Shown here one piece after another: positions 41,351-53,199 of a DNA stretch of 64,000 nt. The position numbers and the translations under genes were made by a program. Source of the stretch: Toxorhynchites rutilus septentrionalis (Eukaryota; Arthropoda; Insecta; Diptera; Culicidae). The stretch spans positions 164,237,328-164,301,327 of the forward strand of contig NC_073745.1 in NCBI RefSeq assembly GCF_029784135.1, in the 5' to 3' direction. The first letter of the stretch is position 1. Each line of letters opens with the position of its first letter. Below the pieces are notes generated by a model. The model saw only the letters and a list, made by a program, of their open reading frames with translations. It did no database searches and was not told where the DNA came from.

Positions 41351-42520
41351 CGTGGGGTATATTATCTTGCCCCGAAACTCCGTAACACGTATTATCTCTG
41401 CTGCGGCTGGAACGAGAAAGAGGACGATTTTCTGCGTGATGTGTTCACATCAGCTGTCAGATCGAGCTCGAGGTTCGCTCGTTGGGTTACTGTGATCGGG
41501 ATATGTACGAATTGTGGGGTGAGCGAATATGGTGAGACAGCTATAGCTGGCAATGTTGTCAATGTGCATTCTGGAACCCACACATCCTCCTCCTTCTCTG
41601 AAAAGATGAAATCTGGGGAATAAATAAAAGAAAATTTGCCTCTCTTCAGTCTTTTTTATTTTCGATATTTCATGTCACCCTTCAATGACAGCATTTTATT
41701 TTAAATCATTTTCTTCACGCATAACATTGACGTAATATTCCTAAATTAGCTAGTTTCAAAATTCCATTTCCCTGTTTCATCACGGTATACTTATGAGAGT
41801 CGAGCCGCGATTCTGCTTTCACCCGAACCAGACGTACATGAATCACCGTATCTCTAGGTCGAACACGATACAAACGAGCCCATGGTCGCAATCTTTTCAC
41901 TTTTTGGTCCGTAATTACGATTCCTTGTAACTTCTATCCCATCGATATAAACAATTTTGGGTGAACTCTACTGGTTCTTTGATTTTGCGAAAAGACATAG
42001 TGATTTCGAAACGATCAACGAATCAATGCCAATGTTCCCACAAAGATTTCCAAGTCATTATTGTCTTTTGTCTTGAGTTATTGTTTCAGTGTTTGTTATC
42101 CTAATATCCTTCAGGATTACTGCTGTCTCAAGTGCAACGTTCTGTTTCATTTCCATTTCCTTATCTGATTCCTCTTCGATTTTTTTTTCCGCAGTTTTAG
42201 TTAATGTACTGCCGATCAAAATATTCCTACCTTACACATCTTCAAACATTCTTCAGTTTTCTCCGCTGTCTTCGTCCATGTTTTGTATCCACGAATCGAT
42301 GCCAATGTTCTCATTTTATTGGGAGGAATATTATTAAGGAACGGTTGAAAGTTCTCTCAGTGGACATTTCCCGTGTTAGATGATGGTCCTGGAATTACAT
42401 TACCGATGCTACAGCCTACCTATTTTTCACGGAAGATATTTTAATCTAGTATCTTTATCATTTCCGTTGATTACGTTACATTTACAAATAAATTCCAATT
42501 CATTTTAGTGTGGTTTTCTC

Positions 42521-42660
42521 GATCCGCTTCCTACTAAACCTAACAAGGTCGTCACGATCCGTTTTCAATTGAACCTAACGCGGTCGTCTTGATCCGCTCT
42601 CAATTGAACCTCGCGCGGTCGTCTCGATCCGCTTTCAATTGAACCTCGCGCGGTCGTCTC
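42521..42660. repeat. 35-bp minisatellite, four units
   Basis: Units start at 42521, 42556, 42591 and 42626, each beginning gatccgcttt-like and ending ggtcgtc plus two bases. The last two are nearly identical and the first is the most diverged. Confidence 0.9.
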
Positions 42661-43319
42661 GAGGTTCGTTCGTTGCTGTGATCGGGGTATGTACGAATTG
42701 TGGGGTGAGCGAATAAGGTGAGACAGTTATGGCTGGCAGTGTTGTCAATGTGCATTCTGGAACCCACACACTTCTCTCCAAATTTTCCCAGCGCAATTGT
42801 GCATTCAGCATCGTCCACCTCCTCCTCCGCCGATTTCGTGTCCCTGGAAGCGTTCTTGAATCCTGTTTGACATATGTTTCGTCTTCCATCAGGATGCGCT
42901 GGTTACTGTTGTCCAATAGCCGGTTATAGAGTTTTCGTGCCATTGTTTTGGCTCGAGATTTTTGTTCTGCGGTTTTCTTAGACCACTTCCGCTTTTTGTA
43001 TGTCTTCAAGGAGTTCCTAGCCTTGATTCTTTGAATGGAATGATAGAACGTTGGTTTTGAAGTTTTTGGCCAAATAAAGCGTTGATACCGATCGGTGTCG
43101 TTTGATGCGAGTCACCACTGTACTATCTAACATGGGCTGACTGGAACCAGGTTTTCTACCGGATCTAGACATGTCATCCACAGAGAACTCGTTGTCATAC
43201 TTGTGGATGTTATCTTCTGCAGTGCAGTGTTTTCTTTTTTGTCTTGAGATCAATTCTAGTCGTAGCGAAAACGAACAACTTAAACGGAATGAATCGATTG
43301 TACAAACTTTTGTCGACAT
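42635..43319 (-). pseudogene. Tc1/mariner-type transposase N-terminus, unit 1
   Basis: The frame 43319-43017 carries the DNA-binding half (DDMSRSGRKPGSSQPM, VVTRIKRHRSVSTLYLAK). The frame 43009-42635 continues with KTYKKRKWSKKTAEQKSRA, ARKLYNRLLDNSNQRILMED and ETYVKQDSRTLPG, which holds the first catalytic Asp. After LPGTRN the frame runs into non-transposase sequence; a short KFGEK-like remnant lies in another frame. The C-terminal part is at 40910-41350. Resemblance is to mosquito Tc1/mariner relatives with a long second spacer; the subgroup is tentative. Confidence 0.65.
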
Positions 43320-44834
43320 GTGAACAAACTTTTGCTTGTATGCACACTAAAACAAGTTCACCTATTTTTGAGTAGAAAAAGTTAAGTTGCTTATTACTTT
43401 TCGATACATTTCATACAATACCATTCTGTTGAAACCAATACAAGGCGGATGCTTTTTGTATGAGTTTTGTTTAAAATATTAGGATGACGAAAACAATTTG
43501 CGATTTAACGATTCGGATGAAAACCAATTATGTTAAAAATGTACGACCTATTCCATGATTTTTTCGTCTCCTATTTCTCATGAATAGAAAATTGAACATC
43601 GCCTATCAATAACTAGGAATTAGTTGGACAAAAATATATATATCAATCAAGGATGATTTTTCTGTGGTTCTGCTTGTAATTAGTTGTTCGATCACTATAT
43701 TTTAGGTACAATATGGTACAAATGGAACGAGAAAGAGGACGATTTTCTGCGTGATGTGTTCACATCAGCTGTCAGATCGAGCTCGAGGTTCGATCGTTGG
43801 GTTACTGTGATCGGGATATGTACGAATTGTGGGGTGAGCGAATATGGTGAGACAGCTATAGCTGGCAATGTTGTCAATGTGCATTCTGGAACCCACACAT
43901 CCTCCTCCTTCTCTGAAAAGATGAAATCTGGGGAATAAATAAAAGAAAATTTGCCTCTCTTCAGTCTTTTTTATTTTCGATATTTCATGTCACCCTTCAA
44001 TGACAGCATTTTATTTTAAATCATTTTCTTCACGCATAACAATGACGTAATATTCCTAAATTAGCTAGTTTCAAAATTCCATTTCCCTGTTTCATCACGG
44101 TATACTTATGAGAGTCGAGCCGCGATTCTGCTTTCACCCGAACCAGACGTACATGAATCACCGTATCTCTAGGTCGAACACGATACAAACGAGCCCATGT
44201 TCGCAATCTTTTCACTTTTTGGTCCGTAATTACGATTCCTTGTAACTTCTATCCCATCGATATAAACAATTTTGGGTGAACTCTACTGGTTCTTTGATTT
44301 TGCGAAAAGACATAGTGATTTCGAAACGATCAACGAATCAATGCCAATGTTCCCACAAAGATTTCCAAGTCATTATTGTCTTTTGTCTTGAGTTATTGTT
44401 TCAGTGTTTGTTATCCTAATATCCTTCAGGATTACTGCTGTCTCAAGTGCAACGTTCTGTTTCATTTCCATTTCCTTATCTGATTCCTCTTCGATTTTTT
44501 TTCCGCAGTTTTAGTTAATGTACTGCCGATCAAAATATTCCTACCTTACACATCTTCAAACATTCTTCAGTTTTCTCCGCTGTCTTCGTCCATGTTTTGT
44601 ATCCACGAATCGATGCCAATGTTCTCATTTTATTGGGAGGAATATTATTAAGGAACGGTTGAAAGTTCTCTCAGTGGACATTTCCCGTGTTAGATGATGG
44701 TCCTGGAATTACATTACCGATGCTACAGCCTACCTATTTTTCACGGAAGATATTTTAATCTAGTATCTTTATCATTTCCGTTGATTACGTTACATTTACA
44801 AATAAATTCCAATTCATTTTAGTGTGGTTTTCTC

Positions 44835-44974
44835 AATCCGCTTCCTACTAAACCTAACAAGGTCGTCACGATCCGTTTTCAATTGAACCTAACGCGGTCG
44901 TCTTGATCCGCTCTCAATTGAACCTCGCGCGGTCGTCTCGATCCGCTTTCAATTGAACCTCGCGCGGTCGTCTC
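44835..44974. repeat. 35-bp minisatellite, four units (unit 2 copy)
   Basis: Duplicate of 42521-42660 carried along by the 2.3-kb duplication; the first unit starts aatccg instead of gatccg. Confidence 0.9.
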
Positions 44975-45633
44975 GAGGTTCGTTCGTTGCTGTGATCGGG
45001 GTATGTACGAATTGTGGGGTGAGCGAATAAGGTGAGACAGTTATGGCTGGCAGTGTTGTCAATGTGCATTCTGGAACCCACACACTTCTCTCCAAATTTT
45101 CCCAGCGCAATTGTGCATTCAGCATCGTCCACCTCCTCCTCCGCCGATTTCGTGTCCCTGGAAGCGTTCTTGAATCCTGTTTGACATATGTTTCGTCTTC
45201 CATCAGGATGCGCTGGTTACTGTTGTCCAATAGCCGGTTATAGAGTTTTCGTGCCATTGTTTTGGCTCGAGATTTTTGTTCTGCGGTTTTCTTAGACCAC
45301 TTCCGCTTTTTGTATGTCTTCAAGGAGTTCCTAGCCTTGATTCTTTGAATGGAATGATAGAACGTTGGTTTTGAAGTTTTTGGCCAAATAAAGCGTTGAT
45401 ACCGATCGGTGTCGTTTGATGCGAGTCACCACTGTACTATCTAACATGGGCTGACTGGAACCAGGTTTTCTACCGGATCTAGACATGTCATCCACAGAGA
45501 ACTCGTTGTCATACTTGTGGATGTTATCTTCTGCAGTGCAGTATTTTCTTTTTTGTCTTGAGATCAATTCTAGTCGTAGCGAAAACGAACAACTTAAACG
45601 GAATGAATCGATTGTACAAACTTTTGTCGACAT
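44949..45633 (-). pseudogene. Tc1/mariner-type transposase N-terminus, unit 2
   Basis: Same content and frames as 42635-43319, with one visible amino-acid difference in the N-terminal frame (KRKHCTAED versus KRKYCTAED). The duplicate has not acquired independent disabling changes, as expected if it is young. Confidence 0.65.
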
Positions 45634-46028
45634 GTGAACAAACTTTTGCTTGTATGCACACTAAAACAAGTTCACCTATTTTTGAGTAGAAAAAGTTAAG
45701 TTGCTTATTACTTTTCGATACATTTCATACAATACCATTCTGTTGAAACCAATACAAGGCGGATGCTTTTTGTATGAGTTTTGTTTAAAATATTAGGATG
45801 ACGAAAACAATTTGCGATTTAACGATTCGGATGAAAACCAATTATGTTAAAAATGTACGACCTATTCCATGATTTTTTCGTCTCCTATTTCTCATGAATA
45901 GAAAATTGAACATCGCCTATCAATAACTAGCAATTAGTTGGACAAAAATATATATATCAATCAAGGATGATTTTTCTGTGGTTCTGCTTGTAATTAGTTG
46001 TTCGATCACTATATTTTAGGTACAATAT

Positions 46029-49000
46029 AAATTTTACACAAGAATATGAACCCTATAATAGAGCAATTTTGGCAAACCTGGGGCTTTCTGAGCATTCGGT
46101 TACAGTATCGATTAATCGAGCCCCGTTAGAAGTTCGAAGCACGAAGATGCAGCTGGCTAAAATAAGCAATCTCGAAAATGAGTTCAAAATACATATTTGA
46201 TCAAACCTTCGCATACCCCCGGGAACGCCAATTCACTCAGAACGAAGGCAAAAACACTGAAACGCGTTATTTTACCGTGGTGGTGATAAGAAAATGGTGT
46301 TAAAACATTAAGTCATTCAGTAAGAAAAGACTTCACACACGGTGTTTACAAAAGCATCGCGTGCTTTGGCCGTTGGCTGGTGCGGATCCCAGGAGAGATG
46401 TGTCTAATGAAATGCCTGCAATTTTTGGGAATCAACGCTTTCTGGGAGGTTTCCAAAAATATACCACACACACAGGCACGCAACTTCGTGGCAGTCCGCA
46501 TTCGCCTGTCCACAAGAGTGTTACAAATATCGCGTGAATGGATCCCTCGGGCTATATCACAATCAAAGAACTGGTGCTAATTATGTTATTCATTTGGGAG
46601 TTTGCCTCATTTCGGTTGCGGCTCTGGCATTGAAGTGTTAGAACCGAATCGTTTTACCGCATTCGCAGTGAACGACTACTGGATAATTATTAGGAACATG
46701 CTGATCACTGACAACGCGAATTTGTCGTGCACTTTAAGCTAATAGAGTACATTACTGTGCATTTGGATGTTTTAATTGCCCTAACAAAGATCTGAACAAC
46801 AGGAAAATCAGTATAAATATTAATGCAATCAATTTTCTAGCTTTAGGCAGTGATTCATGTCATGTTATATGATTAATATCCCCTTCTAGAATAAAATTAT
46901 ATTTTATTTGTATTTGCTCTACGCTTGCGTATAAAGCTGGATTCATCTAGAATCTGGAATCACAAAACCAGTTGTATCTCGGGGCTGGGAAATAGTACAA
47001 AAAATGTTTTTATATCAAAAAGCAGATAATTTATAGTTCTTATCCGGAAAAATATATTATATATATAAAAATATTTTTAGTTTTGATAAATTTTCGTACT
47101 TTTCTCCGGATACCCTCCATCGATGTTTGGACTCTCAGTTCGTCAACCTCAGCGACCTTGGTTTTCTATCCACAGCTGAAAATCCCTTGCCAAACCAAGA
47201 ACATCCTGGAAAATACATCAGCAAAAACAAACTAACATCTTCACGTAATTTGCTGTCAAAAGATTTCAGATACGCCTACTACAAGTGCTGAATCAAACCT
47301 TATAACTTGCACTTTTAATGTATTCACCACAGAAAAAGTAAAAAAAAATTAATATTTTTCTTTAATATATTTTTAACAACAATTAAATTTGATAATGCAC
47401 AAAACACTTTGGTGAAACCGTTCAACCCGAAAACCACGCGTGTGTCACACTTACCGGAGCAATAGAACCTACAATTATAAAAATTAGTTCATTATCCAGA
47501 CATTGCCATCGTGGCAAAACAAAAAAAAAACGGCATCATCATAATTCGAATTAATTGGTAGGCGGCAGAGGTCGGCCAATTTTTTAGAAGTGATGCCTCC
47601 CTTGGTCCTCCGTTTCACCAACAAAAAAAAAACACTTCACTCAGCATTGACTGCACCAGCAGAGTGGCAGCTCGCAGCACGGTATTCGAACAGGAAGACA
47701 AAGTTATTGAGATAACATAATCTGCGAGGATGTTCTGAAACAGGCGGAGAAAATTAAGTGGTTTAACTGTTCAAGCTTCTTTAATCAAGATTTCATATAA
47801 GTGACTGGTGCATATATCTTACTTCGGTGCAATCGATGAAGATGATGTTGCATTTTCTACTGATGCAGGACTGTCTAGTTCCAATCATAAGGCTCCATTA
47901 AAGCTGTCAAGTTTAGGGAAAACGAATATATTACTGAAGACGATGGTGATTTTTTTTTGTGTTTAGAGTGAATCGCTCAAAAAAAAAAAGAACCGATGAC
48001 TACACACAGTCCCGATGCATCTAATCGGCGATTTATCAAAGCCCTCACTATTTTTCATTCTATTATAACTCAACCTGTACGACTCGATTCAGCGCTTCGT
48101 CAATATACATGCACGATATTTGTTTTTTACCTTTTCAGCTGATTGTAAAAAGGTTGGAATGCCGTAAACAAATACGTAGCAGCACCGTACATCACCGACG
48201 AACAATCAAAGTAGGCGGTCAAGTTTTCGCTGACTCTCTCCACTCATTTCCCGTTTTGTTGGTTAAAGAATTCCAGCCTGTTCCAATGTTTGGCTTTCGT
48301 CAAAAACAATTACTAGGAAAACACAATTTTGCTAAACGTTTAAATACAAATATTTATCGATCGCATGCATTCGGCGCATTGCGTTTAGGAAAGCCATTTT
48401 TTTCTAGATGCGTTTTGGTCCAATACGTGGTCCAATCAAATGTTATCATTCGAGCTTCTCTATGATTGGTTTCCTTTGTTTTCTCGGCCACTTCACAATG
48501 ATGACCACCGAGAACCACAGACTCCACAGCGTGAGCAGGATGACTTAAAGTAGCTGTTAAGTGTGTTCCAGAAAAATGAATCGATCTTGATAGGTGCAGA
48601 TCGTTCACGATCAGGCAAGGCGTCAGAAAGTTATTGGAAATTTTGTTTGCATAGGTTTTTAACAACGACTTCACAGAAGTAAACAAAAAAAATTTCAAGT
48701 ACCGGCGCCCGTTCCTGTTGCAATGATTTACACATTAATCTGATGAATTGCAAATTGTTCAGTGATTAACAGCATTCTACATAAGAGGGTATGCTTTCTG
48801 TTCAATCTTATAAATGAAATGTCAAATCAAATAATTCAAGAGGACGGGTTACTACATCATTAAAAAATATGTTTTTTATTTACCCAGTACAGCCTTAAAT
48901 TCTGTCAGAAAAGATAAAAAGCTTAATTGATGGTATAAAAGTATCTAAATTAACATTTGTTGGCTAAATTATTCAAAATGGTCCCTCCTTTCTTCACGTC

Positions 49001-49479
49001 AAGTCGCAACAAGCCATCAATCGAATTATTGCAAGGGGTCCAATTTTTTTTGTCCCAACAGTTTATTTTATTAGGCTGTAACAGAGCCGAATTCATTCGT
49101 GTACATTTTTTATCTCAAGATAACTTTTGTTGTATATTACCCCTGTTACCATTTTTGGGGCGTAAGAGTATTGCTATCTATCGATAAACATTTGTTTTTA
49201 TCTTTAACGCAGTAGCCGTTTAGGCGTAAGAGAATTCCTATTCTATCGATGCACAACACATATCGCCTTTTTCGGCGAAAGAATATTGCCATTGTTCGAA
49301 TATTCACAGTTGGGCCGTTCACAGCGGGACTGTTGATATGAGGTTTCCTTTGTTGCGTTATTAATAGTGCCAATTACCGATGCAGCAGACCGAAAGTGTG
49401 AGCGGTAAGGGACTGGGATTACCGTCACATTATGATTGTTGCGTGGACATAGTAGCTAGAATAACACACAAAGATGGTC
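46029..49479. other. AT-rich stretch, no gene recognised
   Basis: No transposon coding sequence was recognised. The longest frame (48109-48465, +, 118 codons) follows a plausible acceptor (ttaccttttcag) but is featureless, and its phase does not fit the upstream candidate exon. A block near 48427-48470 (ccaatcaaatgttatcattc...atgattgg) recurs at 51184-51220. Reverse-strand frame 48354-48698 is also unrecognised. Confidence 0.45.
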
Positions 49480-49560
49480 AGATGAGGGGCCCTGAGTTAT
49501 GAGCTCATGATCGTTCGCTTAGTAGCGGACACGCAACCAATTAGGCTACAAAGACCCCGT
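49480..49560 (-). repeat. tRNA-like SINE head
   Basis: On the minus strand, ggggtctttgtagcctaatt followed by ggttgcgtg resembles a pol III A box, and gatcatgagctcataactca lies where a B box would be, although it is degenerate. It does not fold as a complete tRNA. It lies directly downstream (minus sense) of the LINE tail at 49592. It is probably the remnant of a tRNA-derived SINE. Confidence 0.4.
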
Positions 49561-49653
49561 GTCCAATGATTTTTTTTATAACTGAGTTCTATTTTTTTTT
49601 CCAAAATATACATATATTTTTTGTTATGGCTCATACGGCGTTAGCCTGATGAT

Positions 49654-50734
49654 TTTTTTTTCCAAAATATCTGTACGTGTGCTCGACACGGGATACTTCC
49701 TATTGGGATGCAGCTGACTATTAATCAGCAACGCCCCCCTAGTATGTACCCCATATCTAGCGTGGTGCGTCTTCTCGACTCGAGGAATCCAGGATAGAAT
49801 CATCAGCTCGTGTAGAGTTGTCATGAGCGGTACAACCTTTGGCTCTTGTTGAATCATCAGTGGACTGCACAACCTTTGGCCCGTGTATCTGTAAAGAGTG
49901 TGTGTATGTATTGCCGCGACTAAGTAAAAGTTTATAGATCGGATAGGAGGGATATGAAACAGGGACACAACGAAGGAAACATCATTCGTTGCCATCGGCG
50001 TTTCTGAGGAACAGGTATAGATGAAGCAGAAGATCAGGATCACGGCTACCTAAGATATCCCGAACGGGGATATCCGATTGTCTGCCTTGTGCTCTCAGTG
50101 CTCTAGAGAGCTGAGAGCGAGCAGCATGGAACCGGATACACGACCAGACAACATGCTCGATGTCGTGGTAGCCATCGCCACAATCACAAAGATTGTTTGC
50201 TGTGAGCCCAATGCGATAGAGATGCGCGTTTAGGTTGTAGTGATTGGACATAAGCCGAGAAATCACGCGAATAAATCACCTACATTCAATCCCTTGAACC
50301 ATGCACTCGTCGAGACCTTAGGGATAATCGTGTGTAAACAACGACCGAACTCATCACCACTCCACATGCGCTGCCAACTTACGAGCGTATACTGACGAGG
50401 AATGTGAAAAAAATCATTATAAGCAATTTGCCTTTCAAAAAGTGTGCCTTCTAAAGCGCCCACCTTAGCTAGCGAGTCCGCTTTCTCATTCCCCGGAATC
50501 GAGCAATGAGAGGGAACCCATGCTAAGGTAATCTTGAATAATTTTTCGACCAAAACACTGAATAGTTGTCTTATTCTTGTTAGGAAATAAGATGAGCGTT
50601 TATCAACTTTCATTGATCGGATTGCCTCTATTGAGCTGAGACTGTCTGAAAAAATAAAATAATGGTCGATGGGCAGTGTTTCAATGATCCCTAGAGCATA
50701 GTATATCACACCCATTTCTGCGACATACATGGTG
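49654..50734 (-). mobile_element. LOA/I-like LINE fragment B inserted in fragment A, 14-bp TSD
   Basis: Perfect direct repeats gttagcctgatgat at 49640-49653 and 50735-50748 bracket this 1.08-kb, 5'-truncated copy. Its 3' end is tacagatattttgg plus A, matching fragment A's tail, so it belongs to the same family. It contains the RNase H and zinc-knuckle coding region and a 3' UTR. The target is the 3' UTR of fragment A. Confidence 0.85.
49982..50734 (-). pseudogene. LINE RNase H C-terminal fragment
   Basis: From the truncation the frame reads MYVAEMGVIYYALGIIE (catalytic Glu), FSDSLSSIEAIRSM (Asp) and HCSIPGNEKADSLAKVG (His/Asp). It shifts frame near 50265 and continues LMSNHYNLNAHLYRIGL and CDCGDGYHDIEHVVWSC to a stop at 49982. 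It is clearly homologous to 38164-39130 but diverged. The apparent longer frame to 50895 is an accident: its first 50 or so codons belong to the host fragment's 3' UTR across the insertion junction. Confidence 0.85.
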
Positions 50735-51180
50735 GTTAGCCTGATGATGCCGGGGGTACAATATTTCTTATAAGCTATGCTAGTAATATGTAACCGATTA
50801 CTCGCGGTTGACTCGAGGTTAGTATTACAATTTGTGGTCATAATGGGGATGTTGTAGTCTCCAATGTATTGTACATGTGCCTGGCACGGCTTCATCCCAA
50901 TAGGAAGTAATTGGGATGCAGCTGACCATTAATCAGCAATGCCCCCCTAGTATGTACCCCATATTTAGCGTGGTGCGTCTCTCTCGACTCGAGGAATCCA
51001 GTGTTGAATAGTCACTAGCCGGTACAATCATCAGTTCGTGTAGAGTTGTCGTGAGCGGTACAATCCTCAGCTCTTGGTTAATGATCACCGGATAGCTGCT
51101 GAGAGTAGACAGCATGGAACCGGATACATGACCAGACAACATGCTCGATGTCGTGGTAGCCATCGCCACAATCACATAGA

Positions 51181-51639
51181 TTCCAATCATATGTTATCAT
51201 TCGGGCTTCTCCATGATTGGCCACAGGAATTTTATACTTTCCTTTGATTTTGATAACCTTTAATTTGTTTTTATTTTTACGAATTACTATTCAAATTTAC
51301 ATCAAATCATTTTTATTTATATAAATATGCAAACATTCGTTGAATAAAAGTCTTTCCAATTTTATATGTTTTTTTAACTTTCCGCTTAATTTTCAATTTT
51401 TTGGCACATACTTTGGCACTTCACGCTGGCTCAAACGCATCAAAAATTATTAGAACTGTTCATATCCGTTGTTCCGTTCTCGAGTTAAATCCTCCTACCT
51501 AGATTATTATTACCCTAATGTTAAGTAACTATCGTTGGATGCTAGACTTCCTACACCCAAAGTAAATTTTTAGCACATTTTCTGGCATCCCGATTTATTA
51601 CATTAAATGAGCTGAAAGATAACATAAAATGTTCTACTC
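51181..51639. other. AT-rich stretch, nothing recognised
   Basis: It begins with a 38-base block (ccaatcatatgttatcattc...atgattgg) similar to 48429-48467, whose ends ccaatca and tgattgg are themselves inverted. Otherwise featureless. Confidence 0.45.
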
Positions 51640-52140
51640 CCCAATACATGTATATCATTTGTATAATATATATGCTAGAGTCAATATGAGGGAGCGAAAC
51701 AGGAGACACATTTAAATGAAAGCTTTTCGTATAGTTTGCCAAATACACTGCCCAGACAGAGAAAGATATATTCTCGTTCATGTTCTTCTTTATCGGCTTA
51801 GAAAACACCTTCCAACTTCATTTTATGATGAGGTGTAATATTATCACGCTTCTTAGTAATAGGGCTGGCAGCTATATGGATAACGTGGTCGTGTAAAGTA
51901 ACTTCGCATTCCAGCCGGCCTTGGTTCGATCCCCAATGACGTCGTATGGACTTTTTTTTTGCACAATCCCAAAAGAAAAGAGAAAAGAAAATAGAAAGAG
52001 ATGTCTGCTCGCATACATACACACCATTTTTTAGCTTCAAAATAGCTCATTATTTGCGCATTTGACTCTCATGACCAGGAAATGGCATCTTTTCTGCAAA
52101 AAATGGCATGTTTTCTGCCAACGCTAGTTTGGGAGTAGTC
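51640..52140 (+). repeat. Dispersed repeat with tRNA-like B box, copy 2
   Basis: Collinear with 12150-13005 but lacking about 330 bases. It contains ggctggcagctatatggata and cattccagccggccttggtt followed by cgatcccc (51909-51935), compatible with A- and B-box remnants of a tRNA-derived SINE. It ends with the shared ttttctgccaacgctagt. Confidence 0.5.
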
Positions 52141-52375
52141 TTCGACAATTTTATTCTTCATTAAAATTCACATCTTTTCCTGATTATAATGAGAAAAAAA
52201 TTACCCAGAACGAGCCGTTTTTCTTCATAATTTAGGAATTTGTGAAAAATATAAGCGGGTTAGGATTTACGATTTACAAGTGAAATATATTTTAACCAAA
52301 CAAAGTTTTTTCATCGTGTTTGTTCCAGTCTGGGCGTCAATAAATGGTTCACACATCGTCTGTACACAGCAAGCC

Positions 52376-52564
52376 TTAATTTTTTACGCAAAACACGACT
52401 TTTGTGGCGTTTTTCGCTTCAATCCCACTGCTACACGCTCTTGTTTGCGTAAAAATTACGCCGAACGCATTCACGAACGGCATGGATACCGACCTCGGAC
52501 GTCCCTCTCTGGGTCTAACTGTCACATCAGCTGTCTCTTTGTACCGTGGAAGAGTACGGTACAT
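52376..52564 (-). pseudogene. Tc1/mariner (ITmD37-like) transposase N-terminal remnant
   Basis: The minus frame reads RYKETADVTVRPREGRPRSV, the GRPR-type hook between the two helix-turn-helix motifs of Tc1/mariner transposases. An overlapping upstream frame may hold more of the N-terminus. No catalytic domain was found. Compare the + strand fragment at 9695-10012. Confidence 0.5.
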
Positions 52565-52889
52565 GAATCGTTCATTGATAGATGTACGAGGTTCTCAAAC
52601 CGATTTCTATTTCCCGCCCTCATATAATGTCGTACAGACCGATCTCCATCGTTGAGGACAATTCGCGGTTGCGTGGACTTATTCATTCGTCGAACGTTTC
52701 TGTTAAAAATCATTTGTGACACGCACAGTGTGCCATGTTGCACTGTCTTCCTCAGTGTTTTCCTACATAAAGTGGCGAAAAACATTATAATTACGTCATA
52801 CCTCGGCTCGATGTGTTGATTGCAATGCAATGATCCACAGCGAGTGAAATATTCGCCGCGTCCTCATCTCGAAGGGAAACGAAGATGAC

Positions 52890-53190
52890 ACTAAATGAGC
52901 AGAATGAGGAAGACACTCGATGGTCGCCGGCAACGATGTTGCTTCGATAACCATCAAACGGGAATGGAAAGTTTTCCCATTCCATTTCATTCTATCGTTG
53001 TTTTTAAGAGGCTTCAAACTTCCTCAGTTCATTCGCCTCTAGCCCTGAGAAGGGCTCTTGTGCAAAAAACCCTGTTCCACACTCCTCCTTCACCTGTATT
53101 GAGAAAGACAATCCACTCCCGCTCGACGCTCGCCGGCAACGATATTGCTTCGATGACCGCCAAACGAGAAGTGAATAAAGTTTTTTTTTC
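52890..53190. repeat. Dispersed repeat with histone-like hairpin, copy 1
   Basis: It shares with 58130-58265 the blocks gttcatt(c/t)g(c/a)ctctagccctgag followed by aagggc, then actcctccttca, then cccgctcgacgctcgcc, then aacgatgttgct, then gataaccaccaaacga. In this copy the last blocks also occur upstream (52918-52965), so about 215 bp is partly duplicated. On the minus strand agcccttctcagggct (53041-53056) is a 6-bp stem with a 4-base loop. No ORF of note. Confidence 0.55.
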
Positions 53191-53199
53191 TTAAACGAT

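Larger units (their letters stand above)
41408..43714. repeat. 2.3-kb tandem unit 1
   Basis: This is almost identical, base for base, to 43723-46028, with only scattered substitutions (for example gttcgctcg/gttcgatcg, atggtcgc/atgttcgc, gcagtgcagtg/gcagtgcagta) and a one-base difference in a T run near 42182. Eight bases (ggtacaaa) separate the units. Each unit holds a Tc1-type transposase N-terminus, a 4 x 35-bp minisatellite, and two internal copies, about 1.19 kb apart, of a block around cgaattgtggggtgagcgaa. The frames 41715-41900 and 44030-44215 (minus) have no recognised domain. Confidence 0.95.
43723..46028. repeat. 2.3-kb tandem unit 2
   Basis: Second copy of 41408-43714, in the same orientation. 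Homology ends at tacaatat (46021-46028), as it does at the end of unit 1 (43707-43714). The very low divergence means a recent duplication or an assembly artefact. Confidence 0.95.
49592..51180 (-). mobile_element. LOA/I-like LINE fragment A, split by fragment B
   Basis: On the minus strand, the fragment starts near 51180 in the zinc-knuckle region (tgtggcgatggctaccacga, then catgctgtctact). It passes its 3' UTR (50749-51000), including ctcgagtcaaccgcgagtaa, a block shared with the LINE 3' UTR at 39342-39361. After the insertion it continues at 49639 with gccgtatgagccataac and ends tatattttgg plus A at 49592. Most of the element is missing at the 5' side. Confidence 0.7.

Noticed and set aside
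48109..48465. 118-codon + strand ORF after a good acceptor as the next exon of the candidate secreted gene
   Set aside because: The upstream exon ends in phase 1; entering this segment in that phase meets a stop after about eight codons, and the ORF itself has no recognised domain.
50263..50895. 210-codon minus-strand ORF as a gene
   Set aside because: It crosses a LINE insertion junction (TSD at 50735-50748). The C-terminal part is RNase H of a LINE and the N-terminal part is 3' UTR of another copy.
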